DNA of 64,000 bases from Rugalucina vietnamica. Taxonomy: Eukaryota; Mollusca; Bivalvia; Lucinida; Lucinidae. A program made the position numbers and the translations under genes. The notes beneath the pieces are model-generated. The model ran no database searches. It was not told the DNA's origin and saw nothing but the letters and a program-made list of their open reading frames with translations. Position 1 is the first letter of the stretch. Every line of letters begins with the position of its first letter. This document shows, piece by piece, positions 45,101-52,361 of the stretch. The stretch covers positions 12,129,548 to 12,193,547 of the forward strand of contig OZ024884.1 in NCBI GenBank assembly GCA_964017185.1. The letters are read 5' to 3'.

Positions 45101-45785
45101 TGAACTGCAGGTGGTGATGATGCGGGAGCAGCGGCTAAGTTTCAAATCAGCAACAAAGGAGTTATAACAAGGACGGCAGTGGCACTTGACGCGGCGACGA
45201 AATCATCATATCCTCTTGTTGTTGAGGCAAGGGGGCCAACAAATACGGGAACAGCCACAATTTCAGTAACCGTGGGAGGTTCATGTTCCGGATGCTAAAA
45301 CTATCATCGGCTTCACACTTCACGCACCGTACTGAACTAAAATGCACTTTAAACTCTAAAGAAACACCAAGACAAAGAACTGATAGACGTTATTTCCGCT
45401 GATGCAAATCATGGAAGCCATCAAGTGCCACTGCTGTCCTTGCTTAGACGCTCTGGTCCTTTGCTACAGCGATATGGGGTCAAAACCACCGGGTGGCTTA
45501 TATTTCTATTATGTATCCGTAGGTGGGGACGACGCGGGAGCTGCGGCTAAGTTTCAGATCGACAGTGACGGCATTCTAACAAGGACGGCAGTGGCACTTG
45601 ATGCGGCAACAAAATCGTCTTATCCTCTTGTCATCGAGGCAAGAGGTCCAACCAATACAGGAACAACTACCATTTCTGTTACCGTCGGTGGCTCATGCCC
45701 TGGTTGTGGAGCAGGCAATGGCGCGGGTCATGTGAAGGCAGGAGTCGCGACAATGTTTGCGGCTTTCCTATATCTTTTCATTTAA
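37448..45785 (+). CDS. gene 1: secreted two-cadherin-repeat protein, GPI-anchored form (whole gene, 6 exons)
   Basis: Joining 37448-37508, 40403-40497, 41316-41491, 43014-43138, 44163-44240 and 45523-45785 gives one 265-residue frame. All introns are GT-AG with phases 1, 0, 2, 1, 1. Parts: an N-terminal signal peptide (MDLKFVVLILIGIYSQQ); cadherin-like repeat 1 with ITEAN, VDADPNVG, FDYE and DVDEHTPSF (the calcium-binding E, DxD, LDRE-like and DxNDxxP-like positions); repeat 2 with IAESSQE, AHDMDGS and FQIDSDGILTR, but LDAA where LDRE is usual; then GSCPGCGAGNGAG and hydrophobic AGVATMFAAFLYLFI, which reads as a GPI-attachment signal. The likely product is a small cell-surface adhesion or recognition protein. 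Cadherins normally have more repeats plus a membrane span and tail, so this is an unusual minimal form. The family name is inferred; no specific gene is recognised. Confidence 0.8.
37752..38218. mobile_element. short-word foldback H3 (TTGCTAAATGC words), intron 1 of gene 1
   Basis: Ends AAGGCCGGGGCGACATGCTA and its inverted form (TAGCATGTCATCCTGGCCTT). The outer ~90 bp at left and ~45 bp at right, plus 37960-38045, are nearly all TTGCTAAATGC / GCATTTAGCAA-type words (ATGCTATTTGCTAAATGCTA). The middle is ordinary AT-rich DNA. No coding capacity. Confidence 0.8.
38585..39500. mobile_element. mariner-type foldback MITE, intron 1 of gene 1
   Basis: Flanked by TA, with ends CGAGGGTGGGCCAGAAAG then TTCTGTCAT, mirrored at 39460-39500. 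This is the TACGAGGG-type terminus common in mariner/IS630 elements. The arms pair far inward: 38690-38800 (TGCCAAAATAATGCC, ACCTGGGGTAAAACCAATGG) matches 39290-39395 in inverted orientation. 916 bp, no transposase. Confidence 0.85.
39595..40090 (+). repeat. dispersed repeat (Family G), copy 2 (uninterrupted)
   Basis: Order: TGACTGATATCAGGCTATAT, CTGACGTTTCCATTTACGTG, CAGAAATTCAAATGCCTATA, TAGAACGTAAGGAACAATG, TTCACCGCCTGCC. Then follows a palindrome at 39945-40065 (ATTTCATCTCGTGAG ... CTCACTCGATGAAAT). It supplies the site that is split by Family F at 33.6 kb. Confidence 0.65.
40403..40497 (+). CDS. gene 1 exon 2
   Basis: Acceptor TTTTTTATTACAG|CGG. It encodes AITWTTPASGDAATTG and TAITEANTAVATLDT, the start of cadherin-like repeat 1, and ends in phase 0 at ACG|GTAAAT. 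It aligns with gene 2 exon 2 (SWTTPAGGDADATTSTVDED). Confidence 0.8.
40503..40760 (+). mobile_element. Family A MITE, diverged copy 9, at the exon 2 donor
   Basis: Old copy: AACGTCCATGAAAGTATAAC, CCCACTTTCATACAGTAAAA, GAACCGCTTTGGCGAGGCG, TTTTGAGTAAAAATAAAA, AACTGAAAATTTTCATTTTC. Its left terminal repeat would align with the bases of the donor itself (CGGTAAATAAACGTCC against AGGAAAACATGTCC). Confidence 0.65.
41316..41491 (+). CDS. gene 1 exon 3
   Basis: Acceptor TTTTTCAG|GTC, phase 0 entry. It encodes VDADPNVGQTLDAAAAIVS ... YKFEFDNLALKTKAGATFDY ETKTEHVVIF: the body of cadherin-like repeat 1 with the FDYE motif. It leaves in phase 2 at CAC|GTAAGT, a consensus donor. Confidence 0.85.
41640..42420. 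repeat. intron 3 tandem duplication (~365-bp unit) with YY1-like sites
   Basis: 41854-41975 and 42214-42325 match (GGCATTCAAGATGGCCGCCA; TTTTACATT; GTGTAGAAGAAGAA). The linked blocks CCCTTGGGCAACT, CCCTTGGGTAATT and CCCTTTGGCAACT mark three diverged units. AAGATGGCCGCC at 41864 and 42228 fits the YY1 consensus. A (TAA)n tract lies at 42148-42197. Confidence 0.6.
42609..42833 (+). mobile_element. Family B MITE, copy 6, intron 3 of gene 1
   Basis: TGAGCCGCGGCATAAGGAAA, AAGGCGCAGATCAGCTCTGC, GAGAAGCGCCTTTGTTTTCG, GAATTTCAAGCTTCTAG. The right end has decayed (GTTTTCTCATTAAGGCACC). Confidence 0.75.
43014..43138 (+). CDS. gene 1 exon 4
   Basis: Acceptor TTTCTTCTACAG|TAT. It encodes IGDSTETATGTFTVSIGDVD EHTPSF, the end of repeat 1 with a DxNDxxP-like motif, then GVEKCGAIAESSQE, the start of repeat 2. 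It leaves in phase 1 at AAG|GTATGA. Confidence 0.85.
43180..43415 (-). mobile_element. Family B MITE, copy 7, intron 4 of gene 1
   Basis: Best preserved copy: TGAGCCGCCTCGTGGGAAAA ... GTCCCATGAGGCGGCTCA. Hairpin GCTGATCAGCTTTGCGGTTA / CCGCGAAGCTGATC. It starts about 40 bp after the exon 4 donor. Confidence 0.9.
43635..43883. mobile_element. palindromic MITE (GGCCAGTTNTTCAA ends), intron 4
   Basis: GGACCAGTTTTTCAACATTA and its mirror (CGAGGTTTTGAACAACTGGC) bound a near-complete palindrome. Its inner arms read GAGAATCCTTTCAATGCAAT / TGAAAAGGATTCTCAC. No coding capacity. Confidence 0.75.
44163..44240 (+). CDS. gene 1 exon 5
   Basis: Acceptor TATTTCTAG|ACG. It encodes DAEVGVYPAHDMDGSAAKRV TSYDIT, the first strands of repeat 2 with a DMDG calcium-site motif. 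It leaves in phase 1 at CTG|GTGAGG. Confidence 0.8.
44250..44526 (-). mobile_element. Family A MITE, copy 10, intron 5
   Basis: Right-end repeat TTAACGAAAACTTGCCAATG begins about 8 bp inside the intron. The central palindrome lacks a few bases in one arm (CGGCGAGGTTCTAACG), and part of the CCCCACTTTTATAT half is deleted. Confidence 0.75.
44583..44683 (+). mobile_element. Family A MITE, half copy 11, intron 5
   Basis: ATCAGGAAAACATTTCCGCG to TTTTTCTTATTTTTGCTT. It faces copy 10, so the two can pair in the intron RNA. Confidence 0.75.
44814..45090. mobile_element. MITE with GGGAGTGACCATTTGATTTT ends, intron 5
   Basis: TTTAGGGAGCGACCATTTGA and its mirror (TCAAATGGTCACTCCCTAA) are the termini. 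The interior has a C-rich stretch (CCCCCACCCCCAATCCCACC). The right end lies about 20 bp before exon 6a, within its acceptor region. Confidence 0.8.
45111..45298 (+). CDS. gene 1 exon 6a, alternative terminal exon (soluble form)
   Basis: Acceptor TTGAACTGCAG|GTG, phase 1 entry from exon 5. It encodes GDDAGAAAKFQISNKGVITR, TAVALDAATKSSYPLVVEAR and GPTNTGTATISVTVGGSCSG C, then TAA. Joined to exons 1-5 it gives a 240-residue protein with signal peptide and both repeats but no anchor. Compared with 6b over 61 codons I count about 25 synonymous and 8 replacement differences, so it has been held under protein-level constraint since the duplication. No AATAAA was seen before 6b, so its 3' end is unresolved. 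Confidence 0.75.
45523..45785 (+). CDS. gene 1 exon 6b, terminal exon with GPI-signal tail
   Basis: Acceptor TTCTATTATGTATCCGTAG|GTG, same phase as 6a. It encodes GDDAGAAAKFQIDSDGILTR ... GSCPGCGAGNGAGHVKAGV and hydrophobic ATMFAAFLYLFI before TAA. Small residues (GAGNGAG) ahead of a short hydrophobic end are the usual layout of a GPI-attachment signal. There is no cytoplasmic tail. ATTAAA at about 46202 is the nearest poly(A)-signal variant noticed. Confidence 0.85.
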
Positions 45786-46603
45786 ACAAAACATTGTAAT
45801 GGGAACACCATAGCGGACAAATTACATTGGGTGTTCCGAAAAAAAGACACTACTGATTGAAAGGATAAAAACAACAACTAAATTGGCTAGCACAAGCCAT
45901 TGTACTATACGTTACTTGAATGTCTTATTATTTTGATGTTTAAAATTTTCGTTCAAATGCAGATAATTTCGATTTTTTTTATATCGATATTCAATTTTGG
46001 CTGCTAAAAGCTATACATTGTTATATTCAGACAAACTCTCCTATTACGTGGCATACATTGAAAGTCCAGATTCATCTGCGGTCCCTGTATTGGTTGACGA
46101 GACATTTGCTCTTCGCTTTATAACAAAATTCATTATGCTTTACACAAAACATGCAAGATGGCCCAATGAAATATACTGATACTTTTACTTTTTTATTGCC
46201 TATTAAATCTAAAATCAAGCTCTCTTTTTCACTTGCGGATGGCAACAACATTTCGCATACAGCCTTTTACACTATTTCATTTTACACCAAAAGAGCTATT
46301 ATGTATTTTTGTATTTTCTTTCTCTGCGTTTTGCCGTTTTATTTTACTGCACTATGTGCATTTATGCAATTTATACTCTTGCTTTTGTTGTCAAATTCTA
46401 ATACAGTTTTAGTGAGTGATACACTAACAAATATTAAGAATGAAGCGGCTAGAATTCAATCGAAATTTCAAAATCCGTACATCTGAATTGTCCGTATGAT
46501 GTGAGCTGTAACAGCTCCTGATCAAGGACAACAAAGATGTCAAAATTAACAAAAGTATTAATTACCTCTTTAGTTCGTTTGATGGTTTTGTTAATTTATT
46601 ACC
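45786..46603. other. gene 1 3' flank, no further exon seen
   Basis: AT-rich and probably contains the 3' UTR. Frames at 45997-46179 and 46151-46486 are open but have no splice context or domain; the second is hydrophobic and AT-driven. Confidence 0.4.
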
Positions 46604-46883
46604 ATAACGAAAACATGCCCATGCAATATAAAGTGATTTTTGAAGTTATAAAACATAAAAAAATGTTTTATTTTTTTTATAAAAAATAGAAATGTTCAGT
46701 AGAAAATTGTTGATATTTTTCATATTTTTACTCAAAACATAGATTATGGGTACACGTTAGAACCGCCTCGCCGAGTTTTTAAGCAAAACTAACAAAAAGA
46801 GGTATAAACCTGTAAACCCCAGTTTTTAATATATATAGTGGGGTTTTAGGGGGTATTCATTGCACGGACATGTTTTCCTAATT
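46604..46883 (-). mobile_element. Family A MITE, copy 12
   Basis: Reverse orientation. The central palindrome is half deleted (GAACCGCCTCGCCGAG then TTTTTAAGC). It lies head to head with copy 13, with only 7 bp between. Confidence 0.8.
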
Positions 46884-46890
46884 ACAATGC

Positions 46891-47153
46891 ATCACGAAAA
46901 CATGTCCGTGTAATGGATACCCCCTTGAACCCCACTTTTATATAGTAAAACTGGGGTATGCAGGTATATACCTATTTTTCTTATTTTTCCTCCAAAACCT
47001 AGATTGTGGGTACTCGTTAGAACCGCCTCGTAGAGTACACACAATCTATGTTTTGAGCAAAAATAAGAAAAATATCATAAATTTTCTTCTGAAAATTTTC
47101 ATTTTTTACAACTTAAAAAATCTCAGTATATTGCATGGGCATGTTTTCCTAAT
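46891..47153 (+). mobile_element. Family A MITE, copy 13
   Basis: Full length except for the second palindrome arm (GAACCGCCTCGTAGAGTACA). With copy 12 it makes a ~550-bp inverted pair joined at the ACACGGACATGTTTTCC ends. Confidence 0.85.
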
Positions 47154-47407
47154 TACAGTGACATTCTATTCCGAATAAAGCTGCGGAGTAATTTTGAAAA
47201 GTTTTGTTCTTTTTTACCCCAAATCGTAGGCTCATACTTATTATGTGAGCTTATATACGTATAAGGAAGGGAAGTGCCCGACGTTCATCCGTCTGTCGTC
47301 CGTCAATATTTACTTCTCCCAAAGCTGTGCGGCCGATCGTTTTTATTTTAAACATTACTTATAGCATCTACAAGTGATGAGACGAATTTTTATGACGATT
47401 TAGGGAA

Positions 47408-47490
47408 ACCTGATTTTTCCCACCTCGGTTTTTGGAGTGGGAATCGTTTTCTGATTGCGCCTTTTCCTATCTTTGCCTACTTGTACCTTT
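47408..47490 (-). repeat. dispersed repeat (Family Q), partial copy 3
   Basis: CCTCGGTTTTTGGAGTGGGA and GCGCCTTTTCCTATCTTTGC are the reverse complement of the Family Q 5' blocks. Confidence 0.6.
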
Positions 47491-47534
47491 TCATTTCAAT
47501 AAGGCAACTGTTCGTCGTTCGTTCTTACACACCA

Positions 47535-47759
47535 GGCCCCTAGGTTATGAAACTTTTTTCATGCTCAACTCAGCTGAGCATGTAATTCAAAGTGCTCATA
47601 AATGTTAAAAATAATCCAAATAAATTGAAATTTCAGGTTTGAATCACCAGGGCCTGTAATTGATCCTGCTTATAATTGTTGGCATTTTAATATTTTAAGC
47701 AGGATAAATTTTAGTCTCTTCTGAGCTGAGCATGAAAAATATTTTGTAACCTCGGGGCC
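47535..47759. mobile_element. Family C MITE, copy 2
   Basis: GGCCCCTAGGTTATGAAACT ... TTTTGTAACCTCGGGGCC, with GCTCAACTCAGCTGAGCATG inside. It shares interior words (TAATTGTTGGCATTTTAA) with copy 1 at 28.0 kb. Confidence 0.85.
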
Positions 47760-47790
47760 ACAGCTTTTAATGAAACATCCTAAGCAAACT

Positions 47791-47898
47791 CCCAACGGGC
47801 ACATGACGTAATAATGACGTCATATCAACGTCGATGCGACCTCATGACGTCGCATCGACGTCGATCTGACGTCATTCTGACGTCATGTGCCTGTTGGG
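47791..47898. mobile_element. GACGTC-word palindrome, copy 1
   Basis: CCCAACGGGCACATGACGTA ... TGACGTCATGTGCCTGTTGGG: a ~108-bp palindrome made of GACGTC words. The full CRE octamer TGACGTCA occurs three times. Confidence 0.8.
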
Positions 47899-48060
47899 CT
47901 GCGTGATCCTTATTTCCAAATGCAGGTCCAGTGTAATGGTGCTATACTCAAAACAAACAGACTGAAATTGTGATTTTGTGGGTCATAAATATCAAACGAC
48001 AATGAGAACAATGGCCAAATCTAATATGGCTGTTTGTTTCATACCATATGATTGAAACGT

Positions 48061-48166
48061 CCCAGCAGGCACGTGACGTCAGAATGACGTCAGATCGACG
48101 TCGATGCGACGTCATGACGTCACATCGACGTTGATATGACGTCATTTTGACGTCATGTGCCCGCTG
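48061..48166. mobile_element. GACGTC-word palindrome, copy 2
   Basis: CCCAGCAGGCACGTGACGTC ... GACGTCATGTGCCCGCTG, ~106 bp. TGACGTCA occurs five times. Same end type (CCCA-C-GGCAC) as copy 1, 160 bp away. Confidence 0.8.
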
Positions 48167-48477
48167 TGGTTACAGCGATAGATATCTACACACCAATACC
48201 AAAGCGATCGCCCAACGCAAATGTCCAAAAATGAGTATTTTACAATCTACATGCAAAGTATTTTTGGATGGCATAATGCACTTATGCCTGAGCAGAAAAC
48301 AGAGAAAAAACCCGATAGGAGGTGTTGAACTTTAGCATAAGTATGGGCCAAATGAAGGGTTTACGTCAAAATTATTATCAATACAAAGTGAGCATCAGGA
48401 AAATATATCCATGTTGACCCCATTTGGATAATACATGTACTAGTCTTTATATAGACTACCCTGTTGAAAGTTCAAAT

Positions 48478-48605
48478 ATCCAAAATTACAGTAATTCCCT
48501 TTGGCTCTAAAGGGTCATTGACGAGCCTTAAGTAGCCGAAACCAAGGTATAGCCCATCCCCTTTCTCATAAATATCTTCACTGCGCTTATTTATTTTCAT
48601 TTTTA
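48478..48605 (+). repeat. dispersed repeat (Family O), copy 2
   Basis: AAAATTACAGTAATTCCCTT, AAAGGGTCATTGACGAGC, TTAAGTAGCCGAAACCAAGG and CATCCCCTTTCTCATAAAT in family order. Confidence 0.65.
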
Positions 48606-49083
48606 AGCAACTGAACTGGAACGCCAATCTGCGATAACTGATAAGCTGATGAGGGTATTGGCCATATGACAATAAAACACATCCGTTGATCATAATCGAA
48701 ACACAAATCAATAAAAAATGCAAATCCAAAGGCATGTCACATGATGCAGTCAAGCTCCCGATAAATATGTCAAAATAGCAAAGGTAATTATAACCATTTG
48801 TATATTCTTTTGTATGTTCTTTTAATGGCTTTGTCATCTGTAATTTACAACAATTATAATGTTTCCCTATTGCACACAAAGCTGTGGTATAGTATTACAT
48901 AGAGTGGTCTTTCGGGTCGGGCTATTTTTCGTCACGTTCGTACTCATAATAAAACGTAGAATATAAAGACGGGAAAAGAGGTAATCATGGAAACGTTAAA
49001 TAAAGAAACGATCAGGGTATTAGGCATCTAAACAAAAATCTCTTTCAATTAATCCAGACGGGAAAAAATAAATTTACATTCTA
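48606..49083. other. no recognisable gene
   Basis: A 135-codon - strand frame (48879-48472) overlaps Family O and has no signal, domain or splice context. Nothing else was recognised. Confidence 0.4.
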
Positions 49084-49323
49084 TTACGAAAACACGCCCA
49101 TTAAATCAATATACAGGTTTTTTTTTTCAGCTGTAAAAAATTATGCTTTTATTTATTTATAGTTTTGCTCAAAACATGCATTGAGGGTACACGTTAGAAC
49201 CGCCTACCCAAAATGCACGTTTTGGATAATAAGAAAGTTAGGTTTACCCCTGTAAAGTCCAGTGTTTCTAAATAAAAGTGGGGTTTACAGAGGGTATACA
49301 TTACACAGACATGTTTTCCTGAT
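49084..49323 (-). mobile_element. Family A MITE, copy 14
   Basis: Reverse orientation; the central palindrome is reduced to GAACCGCCTACCCAAAATGC. It ends at TGTTTTCCTGATG, six bases from copy 15. Confidence 0.8.
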
Positions 49324-49328
49324 GCAGC

Positions 49329-49602
49329 ATAAGGAAAACATGTCCGTGCTATATATACCCCCTTAAACCCCACTTTTATAAAGAAAAACTGGGGTATGCG
49401 GGGGTATACCTATTTTTCTTATTTTTGCTCCAAAACATAGATTGTGGGTACTCGTTAGAACCGCCTCGCCGAGGCGGTTCTAACGTGTACCCACAATCTA
49501 TGTTTTGAGCAACAATAAGAAAAATATCAACATTTTTCTATAGAAAATTTTCATTTTTTACAACTTGAAAAATCTCTGTTTACTATATGAGCATGTTTTG
49601 GT
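49329..49602 (+). mobile_element. Family A MITE, copy 15
   Basis: Full length with an intact central palindrome (GAACCGCCTCGCCGAGGCGG flanked by GATTGTGGGTAC on both sides). It makes a second head-to-head pair, with copy 14. Confidence 0.9.
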
Positions 49603-49612
49603 ATTGAATTCA

Positions 49613-49770
49613 ACATATCGTAACCCGAGTGAGCAGATATTTCCCAAAAGATGACCACTCAGTTACCTGGACTTAAGTTAATATATGAAAACGTACAGAA
49701 GAGGTGCAAACATCAGAAATATTCAACCACAAAGCATTACTTGAAACGATTGGAACCACGACAGAAGTAT
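49613..49770 (+). repeat. dispersed repeat (Family Q), copy 4
   Basis: GAGTGAGCAGATATTTCCCA, CACTCAGTTACCTGGACTTA, GAAAACGTACAGAAGAGG and ACGACAGAAGTAT in order. It starts where MITE copy 15 ends. Confidence 0.55.
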
Positions 49771-50734
49771 ACAGTATGGTATATAAAGGCAAGAAAATGA
49801 ACAAATATTGTTCATTCAGCTTCATGGGTAATCTTGGTTCTTAATCTCTATCAAAACATATCTATGCAGCATTGCTGGTAATGTTTATATGTTCTCTCGG
49901 ACAGTTCCAGAGTAACATAAACATTGTACATACTAGAAGCTAAGCCCCTCTATTTTGAAGTTACAACTTGCTTTCAAAGTGTATTTGTGACTACTTTGAA
50001 TGTTTAAAACATGCACATTTCACTTTTATTATACATTTGCCATGACAAAGAAAAATGACTAAGCCATACGCAGAAACAAAAACGCTTCAGATTGTTGAAT
50101 TTGGTGGGTATACGATATTGAACATGAAATGGCATTATAGTAACTTCAACTTTTCATCAATTTTGTCAGTTTTATGTAGTATATATGATCTTGTACTTGA
50201 AATGCTTTCATGAGCATTTAACCAGTCTTGTCAGGAAATGACTGCTCAATTAGTATATCGTCTGTTCTCTTTGTAACAGTACCAAATTGCATATTTGTTG
50301 TATTTATATCGAGTTTATTGTGTGGATTTTGGTTCGGATTGCACCAATACTTGAATATTGCTTACGTCATTTTATTATTAACTAAGTCATAAAATATTTA
50401 TAAAATATAAAACACATTTGAAATGTTATATTTTCACATATGAAAAAAAAAATATGTTTTATATTTTCGCATAATGTGAAAATATAACTTTTTGGATTGC
50501 TTCTGCCTTTTCCATTTACTTACCATTTCCATTTAACAAGCTTAAAATGATAGCTAGATTGTACAATACCATTACAGTTTCTTTTGCGGAAATAGTTCTG
50601 CTAAATATTATATATAATAAAAAGAAAATGTTTCTGTTCAGTATGGCTTTTATTTCATTTGTGAAGTGAAAAATATGTATATTTCATTCGTGGCTTCCCC
50701 CTTCATGACAATACACTCGTGAAATAAAAAGGAA
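49771..50734. other. no recognisable gene
   Basis: Very AT-rich. A short mirror occurs near 50420-50490 (ATATTTTCACATATGAAAAA / TATTTTCGCATAATGTGAAA). No coding exon was seen. Confidence 0.4.
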
Positions 50735-50905
50735 TAAGTAGGCAGCGATCAGGAAAAGGAACGATAGGAAAGAGATTCCCACTCCAAAAACGAGGTGGGG
50801 AAAAATAAATTAACAACCAGTTATTTAAACCATGAAAACGTATCACCTGTCTGTACAAAACATATACATTCTCAGTAAAATAACATAAAAAGACACACAG
50901 CTGGG
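50735..50905 (+). repeat. dispersed repeat (Family Q), copy 5
   Basis: AAGTAGGCAGCGATCAGGAA, GATTCCCACTCCAAAAACG and AACAACCAGTTATTTAAACC mark the 5' blocks. Confidence 0.6.
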
Positions 50906-51164
50906 GGTACCAGCTAATGAGACACTTACCCCTTCAACTGGCAAAAAGTCACTCTACGGTTTTCTGCTTAAACTTTTATATATTGAATGTATCTTTAATT
51001 ATCAACGGTAAGTTGCTTGCAGTGCATAAAAATCTTCTGCAGAATATAAAACAAATGCAATTTAACTAGTTTTAATTTTAGTGTTAAAAGGAATGATTTC
51101 GTGTGAGCTACAACCTGTGAGCGGCTTGCCTTTATCAAGTCAGGGTGAATAAAGTCGCCAACAT

Positions 51165-51240
51165 GACAGGCATTGCACCGGCCGGGGATCGAGCCCGCAA
51201 ACTCCGGGTTTAATTTAGAGAATATGCAATTCATAAGGTC
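51165..51240 (-). repeat. tRNA-derived SINE fragment
   Basis: On the - strand GCGGGCTCGATCCCCGGCCG matches a B box, preceded by GTCGCGATGACC. Probably the 3' part of a tRNA-like head; no full tRNA fold was found. Confidence 0.35.
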
Positions 51241-51288
51241 ATCGCGACTGAATCGGAGAATACAAGAACAAGCCTAGTAAGTCAAGCA

Positions 51289-51468
51289 TGCGCGGATCCA
51301 GACATTTTCATGAGAGGGGGTCCAACGAAAATGGTAATTTTTGGTCACATACGAGGGGGGTCCAACCCTCCAAAAATTCCGAAATTACGTTTTTTTAGGT
51401 AAAATTTTCAAATTCCAAGGGGGGGGGTCCGGACCCCCGGTCCCCCCCCCCCCCTCTGGATCCGCGCA
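51289..51468. mobile_element. hAT-like MITE with 8-bp target duplication
   Basis: Ends TGCGCGGATCCAGA and TCTGGATCCGCGCA. GTCAAGCA stands at 51281-51288 and again at 51470-51477, an 8-bp duplication as made by hAT elements (one extra T lies before the right one). The interior holds G- and C-runs and GGGGGGGTCCGGACCCCC. ~180 bp. Confidence 0.85.
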
Positions 51469-51534
51469 TGTCAAGCAGTGCTAGATGGTAACTCTGACCC
51501 GTTATTTTCGGATGAAACATGATATCTTTTTGGG

Positions 51535-51840
51535 TCACAACCCTAGTAGTAGGGTCTTCACCCATTGGGGTCTAAAGAAATACATGAGCTTCTACGTTAC
51601 TGACTGACCACCTGAGTATTTGTTAACCGCTCTGGTCTGAGCCTGCCCAGGAAAAGTGGTTCAAGTCGAACCATCCACACCTATATGCCTTATTAGATTA
51701 GTTGGGTGGTTATATTTGAATCACTTTGTGGCTGTCATAACGTCCTAATTTTGTTTTAAGTCTCATTAAATTGAGGCAACGTCCCGACATTAACATAGCT
51801 ATTGACTGGGACGTTAAGCATCATTTAAACAAACAAACAT
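51535..51840 (+). repeat. SINE-like repeat (Family I), copy 6 (complete)
   Basis: Runs from CATTGGGGTCTAAAGAAATA through TTGTTAACCGCTCTGGTCTG and AGTGGTTCAAGTCGAACC (B-box-like GGTTCAAGTC) to GACTGGGACGTTAAGCATCA and an AAAC tail. It serves as the uninterrupted reference for the copy at 28.7-29.95 kb. Confidence 0.7.
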
Positions 51841-52216
51841 ATTAAATATCGAACACTTTGACAAATGAGTTAGTTACAAAAACTTAATAATTAGTTGGTT
51901 CTTAATCACTAACTTAAGAGCAGTTTTGAAATTTCAACCTTAAGTTCAGTTTAGAGTTCAAAAGTTATTATTCCCCGTGACCCCAACAAAAGCCTTATGA
52001 ATAGCTTTCTGTGTTCAGTCTTTCGATCACTTGACCCTTTCAAATAAATCACGCTTTTGTTCTTTTCAATATTTCACTGGCGTTTGACCTAAAGCTAATT
52101 TGCATACAAGGGCGGGCGTTCAAAACAGCCGTTTCTGTTTGTACTTTGCTTTTACGCTTTGACAGAACGTATCCCTTGGTGAGTAATGGAAAATAACTTT
52201 CTATTGTTTTATTGAG

Positions 52217-52224
52217 TATAAAAT
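52217..52224 (+). promoter_or_regulatory. putative TATA box of gene 2
   Basis: TATAAAAT lies 90 bp before the gene 2 start codon and would place transcription start near 52247. An ATG at 52243 in ACCATGCC would open a short upstream frame only if transcription starts earlier. Confidence 0.45.
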
Positions 52225-52306
52225 ACCTTGTATCCAGGCACCATGCCGCCACTGCTAAGGACCTCTGCAAGTGAAAGTGTAGTTTGGACTTTACCTGACG
52301 AACGTA

Positions 52307-52361
52307 ATGGATAACTGGATGATAGTCTTTATCACGTGCTTACTAGCACGAGGAGCATGGG
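52307..52361 (+). CDS. gene 2 exon 1 (signal peptide)
   Basis: ATGGATAACTGGATGATAGT start; 18 codons plus one base; donor TGGG|GTACAG. The first ATG of the frame is used; context CGTAATGG is moderate. Same phase 1 exit as gene 1 exon 1. Confidence 0.7.

Noticed and set aside
45997-46486. Possible extra exons after gene 1 (hydrophobic frame at 46151-46486)
   Set aside because: The frame is driven by T-rich sequence, lies beyond the stop codon of exon 6b and lacks a usable acceptor.
48472-48879. A 135-codon - strand frame
   Set aside because: It overlaps a Family O repeat and has no recognisable domain; the other Family O copies do not keep the frame.
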